Positions 24,849 to 33,556 of a stretch of DNA of 64,000 nt are shown piece after piece. The notes beneath the pieces were generated by a model that had not been told where the DNA came from, made no database searches, and saw nothing but the letters and a program-made list of their open reading frames with translations. The position numbers were made by a program, and so were the translations under genes. This DNA comes from a bacterium 1XD42-1 (GTDB taxonomy: Bacteria > Bacillota > Clostridia > Oscillospirales > Ruminococcaceae). The stretch lies in NCBI GenBank assembly GCA_003612625.1, contig RAZJ01000011.1:1-64000 (forward strand), in the 5' to 3' direction. The stretch's first letter is position 1. Each line of letters starts with the position of its first letter.

Positions 24849-24896
24849 CCCTCTTTCTTCTAATCATATACTATTTTAGTATAGATTGCAAGAGGG
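24849..24896 (-). terminator. Terminator of rnhA, overlapping the nifS promoter
   Basis: On the minus strand CCCTCTT (24896-24890) pairs with AAGAGGG (24855-24849), followed by ATTTTTTC. The long loop contains the nifS promoter and operator. Confidence 0.6.
24863..24891 (-). promoter_or_regulatory. nifS-nifU promoter with palindromic operator in the spacer
   Basis: Minus strand TTGCAA (24891-24886), 17-base spacer, TATGAT (24868-24863). A 17-bp inverted repeat TATACTA-TTT-TAGTATA (24867-24883) fills the spacer, so a bound protein would block RNA polymerase. An Rrf2/IscR-type Fe-S sensor is a plausible ligand but none is encoded here. Confidence 0.6.
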
Positions 24897-24909
24897 AAAC
24901 GAAAATTTA

Positions 24910-25362
24910 TTAAAAGTCACCGGATCTGCGGACAGTTTCAATGGCAGCCACAGCCAGCGCGTCACACCGTTCATTTTCCGGATGGCCCGCATGGCCTTTG
25001 ACCCAGCAGAAATGAACCTGATGCTTCTCCAGCAAAGGAACCAGTTGTTTCCACAGATCATCATTTTTTACCGGGCCGCCGCCAGCCAAACGCCAGTTTT
25101 TCTTCTGCCAGCTTGTAAGCCATCCCTTGGCAATGGCATCTGCTACATACTTTGAATCAGTGGTAAGGGTTACCTGACAGGGTTCTTTCAAAGCTTCTAA
25201 AGCGGTGATCACCGCCAGAAGCTCCATGCGGTTATTGGTTGTCGCCTTTGCCCCACCGGATAATTCTTTTTCATGGGGGCCAAACCGTAAAACAGCACCC
25301 CAGCCTCCAGGGCCTGGATTGCCGGAACAAGCCCCGTCTGTAAAAATTTCAATTTCTTTCAC
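24910..25362 (-). CDS. rnhA: Ribonuclease HI
   Basis: Degrades RNA of RNA-DNA hybrids. 150 residues with the four acidic catalytic residues in place: [16 protein letters not shown] (Asp), MELLAVI (Glu), LTTDSKYV (Asp) and NERCDALA (Asp); the [11 protein letters not shown] loop carries the conserved His. Transcribed from its own promoter at 25402-25430, divergent from the glycosyltransferase. Confidence 0.95.
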   Translation of the reverse strand: MKEIEIFTDGACSGNPGPGGWGAVLRFGPHEKELSGGAKATTNNRMELLAVITALEALKEPCQVTLTTDSKYVADAIAKGWLTSWQKKNWRLAGGGPVKNDDLWKQLVPLLEKHQVHFCWVKGHAGHPENERCDALAVAAIETVRRSGDF

Positions 25363-25401
25363 AGAATGCCTCCAACTTTTCCTATTTTACCTTTTAAGCT
25401 T

Positions 25402-25430
25402 ATTGTATACGATTATTCTCTTTTTTACAA
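25402..25430 (-). promoter_or_regulatory. rnhA promoter
   Basis: Minus strand TTGTAA (25430-25425), 17-base spacer, TACAAT (25407-25402). Confidence 0.55.
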
Positions 25431-25466
25431 GTGCCGGTAGAGAAATCGTGAAAATTCGGGAAAATA

Positions 25467-25495
25467 TTGCACTTTTTTTAAAATTCTCTTATAAT
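25467..25495 (+). promoter_or_regulatory. Promoter of the glycosyltransferase-rpoN region
   Basis: TTGCAC (25467-25472), 17-base spacer, TATAAT (25490-25495). A start site near 25502 favours the GTG at 25529 over the ATG at 25508. Confidence 0.65.
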
Positions 25496-25528
25496 GAAAA
25501 ATGGAAGATGCGGAAAGGGGAGGGCTTT

Positions 25529-26875
25529 GTGGCCAGATTTGCTTTTTTAACAGAAGTCCGTGATTGTGAAAAATATCTGCCCCAGGCCATAGAAAGTATT
25601 TTAGGCCAGACCTGGCAGGATTTGGATTATTATATTACAGATGACGGTTCCCAGGACGGCACCCGGGAAATCATAAAAGCCTATGCAGCAAAAGATCCGC
25701 GGATTATCCCTGATTTTTGTACCGGGGATATGCATGGGAATTTTAATAAAACCTTAAAACGAATTTATGAATCCGGCGCCGAATATTTTGCTTTATTGGA
25801 TGCAGATGACTGGTACGAACCGGATTTCGCACAGACGATGGTGGAGCTTCTGGAGCGTACCGGGGCTGATCTGGCAGAAGGAAAATTTACGGCCCACTAT
25901 GAAGAAGACGGTTCCCAGGAAGAACTGGTTGGCTTTGGCGAGGGCCTTTTAACCCTGGAAGAATTTACAGAAGATTTTGCCTGGTACAGTTTTTTTGATT
26001 CTGTCCAGCAATGGTGGTGTAAAGTTTACCGTCTTTCCCTTTTGCGGCAACTGGATCTGTTTGCAGATGCAGGCTGGGATACGGAATTTGTACTGCGCTA
26101 CCGGGCCGGCTGTGGAAAATTCGCGGTTTGTGACCGGGCATTCCACCACTACCGGATACGGCAGGATTCCGACTGCCATAAACGGCTCCAAACCTTTGAC
26201 GGCAGGCATGCTGCAAAGGCTTTGGCCTTGCAGCATGAAGCCCGTGAAAAGCTTCTGGCCGCAGGAAACTGCCGGAACCAGGAAAGCCGTTTAATGGCTG
26301 CTTATCAGGATGTGAACGGCGTCCGGTGCAACATGATGCGCCTGTATGCCGGAGATGTGCCGGAAGCCCAGGCTGCCAGGGAGCTTTTATATTTATTGCG
26401 CCTGCCTTTTCTGCCGGAGGCTTATGAATCCATACAAACCGCATTTGAAAAAACAGGCCGGTTATTTTTCGCCCAGCCGGAACAGTCCCGTCAGGCTATC
26501 AGCAGCATCCAGTCTTATTATGGCCGTTTTCTCCGCCAAATCTGGAAGCTGGAGGGACAAGGGCAAGAAAAATTTCTTTTTGAATGGCTTTGCCGGGTAT
26601 TTCCCAATCTGGCGCTGTTTTTTGAATTAGAAGATCTGCCAATTCTCATGGTGGAAAAAGCGGTCCCCATATTAGAAGGGCGCTGGCGGGGAGCCATTGC
26701 CGGCCTGCGCCAGGCACTTCCCCAGGAGCCGGAAGGGCTTTTACGGGCCTATGTCTGCGGCCTGATCCACCCAAGGGATCCCTTTATTCCCCGGTTCCTG
26801 GAAGCCAGACAGGGGACACTTTCCAAAAAGAAGCAAAAGTTTCTTGATTGCAAACGGGAAACAGGTTTGTTATAA
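25529..26875 (+). CDS. Family 2 glycosyltransferase
   Basis: GT-A fold transferase of about 448 residues. The first ~220 residues hold FLTEVRDCEKYLPQAIESILGQTW, YITDDGSQDGT and the metal-binding ALLDADDWYEPDF. The remaining ~220 residues are helical and unassigned. The GTG start at 25529 has GGAGGG just upstream; an in-frame ATG at 25508 is the alternative. Acceptor and donor sugars are unknown; a cell-surface glycan role is the usual one. The rpoN start lies 64 bases downstream on the same strand, so co-transcription is likely. Confidence 0.85.
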   Translation: MARFAFLTEVRDCEKYLPQAIESILGQTWQDLDYYITDDGSQDGTREIIKAYAAKDPRIIPDFCTGDMHGNFNKTLKRIYESGAEYFALLDADDWYEPDFAQTMVELLERTGADLAEGKFTAHYEEDGSQEELVGFGEGLLTLEEFTEDFAWYSFFDSVQQWWCKVYRLSLLRQLDLFADAGWDTEFVLRYRAGCGKFAVCDRAFHHYRIRQDSDCHKRLQTFDGRHAAKALALQHEAREKLLAAGNCRNQESRLMAAYQDVNGVRCNMMRLYAGDVPEAQAARELLYLLRLPFLPEAYESIQTAFEKTGRLFFAQPEQSRQAISSIQSYYGRFLRQIWKLEGQGQEKFLFEWLCRVFPNLALFFELEDLPILMVEKAVPILEGRWRGAIAGLRQALPQEPEGLLRAYVCGLIHPRDPFIPRFLEARQGTLSKKKQKFLDCKRETGLL

Positions 26876-26939
26876 TAAAAAGCAGAAAGACAGGGAGGGA
26901 AGGAGAAATATACAGGAACCGCCCGGAAAAGGAGGATTT

Positions 26940-28277
26940 ATGGATCTCTCAATGAAACAGACACAGCAGCAAATGGAACAATCTGTGCGTATTTTGCAGA
27001 TGGACAGTTTCCAACTGACGGATTATATCAAAGAAGTGATGCTGGAAAATCCGGTTTTGGATATGGAGCCGCCAAAAGAAAGAGGCCAGGCCCTGGCATT
27101 AAAGAAAATGCAGTGGCTGGAAGACCAGGCAAAACGGGAACAGGAAAATACAGGCTACTATGAGGAAGAAGAAGACGAAAGCCTGTTGGAAAAGACTGCG
27201 GCGGCCCCCGGGGAAACTTTAACAGAGCATTTGCTGTCCCAAATTGCCATGCTGGATGGTGAATCGGCTTTGCTGCCTATCCTGCGCCAGGCTGCTTATT
27301 ACGTCAATTCCAACGGCTATCTGGATGCTGCCGAAGAAGACATCTGCCGGGAAACCCATTGCAGGCCGGAGCAGGTTCAGAAAGCCATTGCCGCCCTTCA
27401 AAAATTAGATCCTCCCGGGGTCGGCGCCCGGAACCTTTCCGAATGTCTGCTGTTACAGCTAGAGCCGGATGACAGGCTGGCCCGGGATTTGGCGGCTTCC
27501 TGTCTGGAGGACATTGCCAAAGATAACCGGCGGTCCGCTTTGGCAGAACAGTTCCAGGTTTCGGAAGACGAGATCGAAAAGGCCATTGCCCGGATACGCC
27601 GTTTAAATCCCAAGCCCGGCTCCCAATATGGCGGCAGCCGCGCTCCCCAGTATATCCGTCCGGATATTGTCGTAACAGCATTTGAAGATCGTTATTATGT
27701 TATGCTGTGTGAGTTTGCTTATCCGGAAATCCATCTGAATGAAGGATATTTGCAGATGGCAAAGGAAACGGAAGATCCGGAAGTATTAGCTTATATCAAT
27801 GAAAAAGCAGGACAAATCCAATGGATGCAAAAATGTATTGAAAACAGAAATGAAGCCCTTTTAACGGTAGCAAAAGCCATTGTAAAATGCCAGGAAAGAT
27901 TTTTCCGCTACGGGCCCCAGCATTTGAATATCCTGCGGATGCGGGACATTGCAGAAATCGTAAATCTTGATGAATCCACAGTCAGCAGGGCTGTAAAGGA
28001 TAAATATTTACAATGTGCAGGCGGGGTCTATCCCCTGCGGTACTTCTTTGTAAAAGGCCTGGAAGGGGAAGTTTCCGCAGCCGGCTCTGAAAATGCAAAA
28101 TGGGAACTGCGGCGGCTCATTGAAGAAGAAAACCATGAAAGGCCCCTGAGTGACCAGCAGCTTGCGGATTCCCTCAATGCGGCAGGTGTGGAAATTTCCC
28201 GGCGTACCGTCATCCAGTACCGGGAAGAACTGGGGTTCCCACCGGCCTCGGAACGGGCCCATTCCCACTCCAGTTAA
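26940..28277 (+). CDS. rpoN: RNA polymerase sigma-54 factor
   Basis: Sigma factor of 445 residues for -24/-12 promoters that need an ATP-dependent activator. Region I is Gln/Leu-rich (MKQTQQQMEQSVRILQMDSF), region II is acidic (YYEEEEDESLLE), the core-binding domain follows (~100-240), then the HTH (RMRDIAEIVNLDESTVSRAV) and the C-terminal RpoN box SRRTVIQYREELGFPPASER. AAAGGAGG precedes ATG 26940, well inside a longer open frame. No enhancer-binding activator and no clear sigma-54 promoter was found in the window. Confidence 0.95.
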   Translation: MDLSMKQTQQQMEQSVRILQMDSFQLTDYIKEVMLENPVLDMEPPKERGQALALKKMQWLEDQAKREQENTGYYEEEEDESLLEKTAAAPGETLTEHLLSQIAMLDGESALLPILRQAAYYVNSNGYLDAAEEDICRETHCRPEQVQKAIAALQKLDPPGVGARNLSECLLLQLEPDDRLARDLAASCLEDIAKDNRRSALAEQFQVSEDEIEKAIARIRRLNPKPGSQYGGSRAPQYIRPDIVVTAFEDRYYVMLCEFAYPEIHLNEGYLQMAKETEDPEVLAYINEKAGQIQWMQKCIENRNEALLTVAKAIVKCQERFFRYGPQHLNILRMRDIAEIVNLDESTVSRAVKDKYLQCAGGVYPLRYFFVKGLEGEVSAAGSENAKWELRRLIEEENHERPLSDQQLADSLNAAGVEISRRTVIQYREELGFPPASERAHSHSS

Positions 28278-28290
28278 ACTGTTTTTAAAA

Positions 28291-28328
28291 GATGTGGAAG
28301 CATTCCAATCATGCTTTCACGTCTTTTT
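28291..28328 (+). terminator. rpoN terminator
   Basis: Stem 28291-28303/28311-28323 (13 bp with two non-Watson-Crick positions), 7-nt loop, followed by TTTTT. Confidence 0.8.
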
Positions 28329-28395
28329 GCCTTTTTAACAGAATATCTTAAAAAAAGAAAATTTGTAAAAATTTGAAATGAGGAGGCAGGTTCCA

Positions 28396-30150
28396 TTGAA
28401 CAGGCAAATGAAAACTTCTGTATTGCTCCGCCGGTTTTTGCCTTACTTTAAAAAGTACTGGCTGGTACTGGCATTTGACTTATTTTGCGCAGCGCTGACC
28501 ACCTTATGTGATCTAATCCTGCCGTTAATTGTACGGTCCCTCACGGGCATAGCCGCGGAAAACCTTTCCCAACTGACCCTGTCGGTCATTTTACGGGCCG
28601 GGGCTTTATATCTGATTCTGCGTATTATTGACGCCGCGGCCAATTATTTCATGCAGAACACGGGCCATGTCATGGGTTCCCGGATAGAAACCGATATGCG
28701 CCGGGATTTATTCGGCCATTTACAGCGGCTTTCCTTTTCTTTTTTCGATACGGAGAAAACCGGCCAGATTATGGCCCGGATTACCAGTGATTTATTTGAT
28801 GTTACGGAATTTTCCCACCACTGCCCGGAGGAATATTTTATTGCAGCCATCAAAATGATCGTTTCATTTGCGATTTTATCCCAGTTGAATTTCTGGCTGA
28901 CTTTGATTATTTTTTCCATCCTGCCTGTTATGCTGGTTTGCTCCATGGCATTTAATATGCGTATGCGGCGGGCTTTTAAAAAGTCCCGGGTACAGATCGG
29001 GGAAATCAACTCCCAGGTGGAAGACAGCCTCTTAGGGGTTCGGGTGGTGAAATCCTTTGCCAATGAAAAAATTGAACAGGAAAAATTTGAACAGGGCAAT
29101 GGCGCATTCCTGCAAATCAAGCGGGAACAATACCGGTATATGGCAGGGTTTGGAAGCACTGTCCGGATTTTTGACGGGATCATGTATTTAGCTGTTTTAA
29201 TGGCAGGCTCCCTTTTTATGATGAAAGGGAAAATTAGCCCTTCTGATTTAATGGCCTATTTATTATATGTGACAGCGTTACTGACTTCTATCCGGCGGAT
29301 CATTGAATTTACAGAACAGTTCCAGCGGGGCATGACCGGGATTGAACGGTTTTATGAAATTATGGATGCGCCGGTGGATATTGAGGACGCGCCAGGTGCC
29401 AGGGACTTGGGGAAAGTCAAAGGCAGTATTGTTTTTGATAATGTCAGCTTCTGTTATCCCAATGACGGCACCGAGGTACTCAGCCATATCAACTTAAACG
29501 TGAAAGCCGGAGAAAGTGTCGCACTGGTAGGGCCTTCCGGCAGCGGGAAAACCACTCTTTGCAGCCTGATCCCCAGATTCTATGATGTAACGGGAGGGGC
29601 TGTCCGGATCGACGGGAATGATGTGCGGGAATTAACCCTGGATTCCCTCCGTTCCCAAATCGGAGTGGTTCAGCAGGATGTTTACCTTTTTGCAGGGACT
29701 GTTTTGGATAATATTGCATATGGGCAGCCTGGGGCTTCCCGGGCCCAGGTGGAAGAAGCCGCGAAATTAGCAGGGGCCCATGATTTTATTATGCAGTTTC
29801 CCGAAGGGTACGATACTTATGTAGGAGAACGGGGCGTACGCCTTTCCGGAGGCCAGAAGCAGCGGATCAGTATTGCCCGTGTCTTTTTGAAAAACCCGCC
29901 TGTTTTAATTTTAGATGAAGCTACTTCTGCTTTGGACAATGAAAGCGAACGGATTGTCCAGAAATCGTTGGAAACTTTAGCAAAGGGACGGACGACTTTT
30001 ACCATTGCCCACCGTTTGACTACCATTCGGGGCGCCCAGCATATTTTAGTTTTAACCGAAGACGGCATTGCAGAACAAGGAACCCATGAGGAATTGATCG
30101 CGCAAAATGGTATTTACAGCAGTCTTTATCAAATGTATACAGAAGAATAA
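28396..30150 (+). CDS. ABC exporter, fused permease and ATPase
   Basis: Half-transporter of 584 residues that would act as a homodimer or with a partner. Six membrane helices occupy ~1-320 (ABC_membrane). The nucleotide-binding domain has Walker A GPSGSGKTT, Q-loop VVQQDVYLF, signature LSGGQKQR, Walker B VLILDEATSALD and the switch His in IAHRLTT. The best start is the TTG at 28396, nine bases after GAGGAGG; the longer frame from 28378 would bury that site. Substrate unknown (lipid or drug export are common in this group). Confidence 0.9.
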   Translation: MNRQMKTSVLLRRFLPYFKKYWLVLAFDLFCAALTTLCDLILPLIVRSLTGIAAENLSQLTLSVILRAGALYLILRIIDAAANYFMQNTGHVMGSRIETDMRRDLFGHLQRLSFSFFDTEKTGQIMARITSDLFDVTEFSHHCPEEYFIAAIKMIVSFAILSQLNFWLTLIIFSILPVMLVCSMAFNMRMRRAFKKSRVQIGEINSQVEDSLLGVRVVKSFANEKIEQEKFEQGNGAFLQIKREQYRYMAGFGSTVRIFDGIMYLAVLMAGSLFMMKGKISPSDLMAYLLYVTALLTSIRRIIEFTEQFQRGMTGIERFYEIMDAPVDIEDAPGARDLGKVKGSIVFDNVSFCYPNDGTEVLSHINLNVKAGESVALVGPSGSGKTTLCSLIPRFYDVTGGAVRIDGNDVRELTLDSLRSQIGVVQQDVYLFAGTVLDNIAYGQPGASRAQVEEAAKLAGAHDFIMQFPEGYDTYVGERGVRLSGGQKQRISIARVFLKNPPVLILDEATSALDNESERIVQKSLETLAKGRTTFTIAHRLTTIRGAQHILVLTEDGIAEQGTHEELIAQNGIYSSLYQMYTEE

Positions 30151-30324
30151 CAAAGAATTTTCATAAGAAAAAGGATCTCTTGTCAGATTTCCACAAGATT
30201 TGATTGCTTTCCGGAATTTTCCTGTTCAATGGGGATTTCCTGTGCTATACTATGAAAGTATTTCCGGAAAAATAGTGGAATTTGTTACAAAATTGAAAAA
30301 GATTTTTTGGGGGTGTTGTATGCC

Positions 30325-31863
30325 ATGGAAATGGGCAGTAAGGAATTGATGATCCTGATTGCAATGATTGGCTATTTAATTGCTATTGTTTCCATTGGGA
30401 TCAAAGTAGGGAAAAATAATAAAAATGCCAGTGAATTTTATATCGGCGGCCGGGGGGTTGGCCCCTGGATTACGGCAATGAGTGCGGAAGCTTCTGATAT
30501 GAGCGGCTGGTTATTGATGGGACTGCCGGGGCTGGCCTATGCCACCGGCGTGGCGGATGCCGGATGGACTGCCATTGGACTGGCAATCGGTACCTATCTA
30601 AACTGGCGGCTGGTAGCGCTGCGGCTGCGCCATTATACGGAAGTGGTCAACGCAATTACCATTCCGGATTATTTTTCCAGCCGGTTCCATGATAAAAATA
30701 AAATTTTAATGTTAATTTCTGCTCTCTTTATTTTAATTTTCTTTATTGTTTATACGGCTTCCGGATTTGTCGCCTGCGGCAAAGTGTTTAACTCTTTATT
30801 TGGATTCCCTTATTTGCCGTCCATGATCGTTTTTGCGGCAATTATCGTTTTATATACGGTTATCGGCGGTTTCGTTTCCGTGGCTACGGTAGACTTTTTC
30901 CAGGGAACACTCATGTTTTTTGTATTGATTACCATTGTAGGGATCAGCGTGGCTACGGCTGGCGGTTTCGGCGCCATTGGAGAAGCTGCCGGCGCTTATG
31001 AAGGCTATTTAGGCATGTTTACCACAAGCAATGTGGAGGCCGGCGGTATCGGCTCTCCCTTCAAAATGATGAATATTTTATCTGCTTTGGCCTGGGGCTT
31101 AGGCTACATGGGAATGCCTCACATTTTACTGCGCTTTATGGCCATCCGGGATGCGGCAGAATTGAAAAAATCCCGCCGGATCGGTACTACCTGGGTTGTG
31201 ATTTCACTGACCCTGGCTGTATTTATTGGAGTCGTAGGCCGCGTATTATTCCCCAACGCTTTAACCGGCAGCGATACCGAAAGTATCTTTGTACTGCTTA
31301 CCAAAACTTTAATGCAAGGCGGTATCCTTCCCATTATTGGCGGCATTATGCTGTCAGGCGTGTTAGCCGCCCAGATTTCCACTTCTGACTCTCAGCTTCT
31401 TCAAGCTTCTTCGGCAGCTTCCCAGAACTTTTACCAGCAGGTCATCCGTCCCAACGCTTCTGAAAAAGAAGTCATGTGGGCTGCCAGAATAACCGTTGTT
31501 TTAGTAGCAGTTGCCGCAGTTTTCTTCGCCTTGAATCCAAACAGCTCCATCTTTGGCATTGTATCTTTTGCCTGGGCAGGCTTTGGAGCTGCTTTTGCGC
31601 CGCTTATTCTGTTTTCCTTGTACTGGAAACGCACCAACCTTCCCGGAGCTATCGCCGGCATGATCGTAGGCGGCGGTACGGTGCTGGTTTGGAAACTGGT
31701 ACTGTCCCCATTAGGCGGGATTTTCTCTGTGTATGAACTGCTTCCGGCTTTCTTATTCAGTGCTGCTGCCATTGTAATCGTTTCTTTGGCTACAAAAGCC
31801 CCGGGACCGGAAATCGAAAAAGAATTTAATGAAGCGCTGGCTCGTACAGCAGCCAGCCGATAA
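30325..31863 (+). CDS. putP: Sodium/proline symporter
   Basis: SSS-family transporter, 512 residues and about 13 membrane helices. The PutP-type features include ASEFYIGGRGVGPWITAMSAEASDMSGWLLMG near the N-terminus, TIPDYFSSRF, TVIGGFVSVATVDFFQG and AAQISTSDSQLLQASSA with sodium-site serines. The ATG at 30325 follows GGGGGTG. Stands alone with a downstream bidirectional terminator. Imports L-proline with Na+; related symporters for other solutes cannot be wholly excluded. Confidence 0.9.
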   Translation: MEMGSKELMILIAMIGYLIAIVSIGIKVGKNNKNASEFYIGGRGVGPWITAMSAEASDMSGWLLMGLPGLAYATGVADAGWTAIGLAIGTYLNWRLVALRLRHYTEVVNAITIPDYFSSRFHDKNKILMLISALFILIFFIVYTASGFVACGKVFNSLFGFPYLPSMIVFAAIIVLYTVIGGFVSVATVDFFQGTLMFFVLITIVGISVATAGGFGAIGEAAGAYEGYLGMFTTSNVEAGGIGSPFKMMNILSALAWGLGYMGMPHILLRFMAIRDAAELKKSRRIGTTWVVISLTLAVFIGVVGRVLFPNALTGSDTESIFVLLTKTLMQGGILPIIGGIMLSGVLAAQISTSDSQLLQASSAASQNFYQQVIRPNASEKEVMWAARITVVLVAVAAVFFALNPNSSIFGIVSFAWAGFGAAFAPLILFSLYWKRTNLPGAIAGMIVGGGTVLVWKLVLSPLGGIFSVYELLPAFLFSAAAIVIVSLATKAPGPEIEKEFNEALARTAASR

Positions 31864-31883
31864 TTGATTCCCTTATAAAGCGG

Positions 31884-31912
31884 AAAAGCCCTTCCATTTT
31901 GGAAGGGCTTTT
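31884..31912. terminator. Bidirectional terminator between putP and cca
   Basis: Perfect 13-bp stem 31884-31896/31900-31912 with a 3-nt loop and U-runs on both strands, between convergent genes. Confidence 0.9.
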
Positions 31913-33349
31913 CTATTTTATGATTGCGGCGCGGTGAAGCAGGGCTTCCCGTTCATTGGGCAGACTGCCTTCCACTACTTCTTCTAGCAAAGCTTCCAAA
32001 ATCCGGCCCAGTTCCGGCCCTGCCGAAAAACCTGCCTCCTGCAAATCCCGTCCGCTGACTTTTAAATCCCGCAGGCAATAGCACTGGTTGGTAGCCTTCG
32101 CCAGCTCCAAAAAGCCTGTAAAATTCTCCAACTGCCGCAGCCGTTCCGCGGCATAATAGGCATCCTGGGCGCAGACATCTGCCCTCTGGGTTTCCAGCAA
32201 CCGCCGCAGCCGTTCTTCCCCCAGTTTGTTAAGCCATCTGCGGGCCTGCCGGAGGCCAGGCTCCAGGACTGGAAAGGGCATGCGGGACAATGCAGCTTCT
32301 TTGTTTTCATGCCATTGTCCCATCCATGCCTGAAATTCCGGATGGAAGGAAGGCGGGTAAACAGGGCACAACCGGCTGCTATGGTATTGGACAAGGGTTT
32401 CTGTTAAATGGGCTGTATTTTTATCACAGCGGAGCCTTTTTAAAGCTTTCCGGCACAGTGCCGCGCTTTCTTTTTCATGGCCATAAAAATGGCTGCTGCC
32501 CCGTTCATCCTGGGAAAGACAGTTTGTTTTTCCTAAATCATGGAAAAGCAAAGCAAACCGTACTGACCGATCCGGAGGCGCCGCAGAAATTGCCTTTGCC
32601 GTGTGATCCCAAATGTCGTAAATGTGGCGCGGATGTTCCTGACGAAAGCCTATGGCAGGCAGGATTTCCGGCAGGAACACCCCGATAATGTCCGGAAACG
32701 CCATCAGCACATCCCCTGCCCCAATGCCGCAGAGCAAGCGGGAAAACTCTGTAAAAATCCGTTCCACAGAAACGTTTTTCATTAAATTTTTACATTTACG
32801 AGCAGCCGAAGCCGTATGGGACTCCACACCGAAGCCATAAGTTGCTGCAAACCGCAAAGCCCGTAAAATCCGCAGCCCGTCCTCCTGAAACCGTTCTTCC
32901 GGTTCCCGGACAGCCCGGATTTGCCGTTCCTGCAAATCCTTCCGGCCGCCAAAACAGTCCACAACTCCTGTCCTGGGAGAATAAGCTATTGCATTGATTG
33001 TAAAGTCACGGCGGGCTAAATCTTCCCGTAAATCCCGCACAAAAGCAACCTGATCCGGCCTTCTGCCATCGCTGTATGTTCCATCAATGCGGAAAGTTGT
33101 GATCTCATAAGGAATGCTATTGCGGATCAGGGTAACTGTCCCGTGAGCCAGTCCCGTAGGCAGTGCCCGTTCTCCTGCAAAGCATTCCATGACTTCCTGT
33201 GGGGTTGCCGCAGTACAAATATCCCAGTCATGGGGGATTTGTCCTAACAGGCTGTCACGGACACAGCCCCCTACCACATAAGCTTCCCGGCCTTTTTGCT
33301 CTAATGCTGTTAAAATATTCCCTACCTCCTGGGGAATTGCTAAGTCCAT
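31913..33349 (-). CDS. cca: CCA-adding tRNA nucleotidyltransferase with HD domain
   Basis: Class II nucleotidyltransferase of 478 residues that adds or repairs the 3' CCA of tRNA. Head motif YVVGGCVRDSLLG with DWDICTAATP (catalytic Asp pair), FTINAIAY, DGLRILRALRFAATYGF and the EERFQEDGLR nucleotide-template region. From ~260 an HD domain follows (RHIYDIWDHT, LLFHDLGKT, GHEKESA), seen in bacterial CCA enzymes with phosphohydrolase activity. AAGAAGGA precedes ATG 33349. Confidence 0.92.
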   Translation of the reverse strand: MDLAIPQEVGNILTALEQKGREAYVVGGCVRDSLLGQIPHDWDICTAATPQEVMECFAGERALPTGLAHGTVTLIRNSIPYEITTFRIDGTYSDGRRPDQVAFVRDLREDLARRDFTINAIAYSPRTGVVDCFGGRKDLQERQIRAVREPEERFQEDGLRILRALRFAATYGFGVESHTASAARKCKNLMKNVSVERIFTEFSRLLCGIGAGDVLMAFPDIIGVFLPEILPAIGFRQEHPRHIYDIWDHTAKAISAAPPDRSVRFALLFHDLGKTNCLSQDERGSSHFYGHEKESAALCRKALKRLRCDKNTAHLTETLVQYHSSRLCPVYPPSFHPEFQAWMGQWHENKEAALSRMPFPVLEPGLRQARRWLNKLGEERLRRLLETQRADVCAQDAYYAAERLRQLENFTGFLELAKATNQCYCLRDLKVSGRDLQEAGFSAGPELGRILEALLEEVVEGSLPNEREALLHRAAIIK

Positions 33350-33495
33350 AAAAAAATCCTTCTTTATCTTGTTTTACCTGCTTTTTTCCCAATACAATCG
33401 GCTGGTAAAACATAAGATACCGTATTTTATCAAAAAAAGCAATATCCTCTGTTGTCATTCGTAAATGATTTTTTCCGGATCGCACAACAGCTCCA

Positions 33496-33524
33496 TTGCA
33501 TTTTCTGTTTATTTACGATATTAT
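33496..33524 (+). promoter_or_regulatory. Promoter of the LarA-like gene
   Basis: TTGCAT (33496-33501), 17-base spacer, TATTAT (33519-33524), 32 bases upstream of the start codon. Confidence 0.6.
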
Positions 33525-33556
33525 TATAGATAGATTATAGGAAGGCGGTGGACACG

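Noticed and set aside
28278-30324. Sigma-54 promoters upstream of genes following rpoN.
   Set aside because: No TGGCAC-n5-TTGC sequence was found in the intergenic regions inspected.
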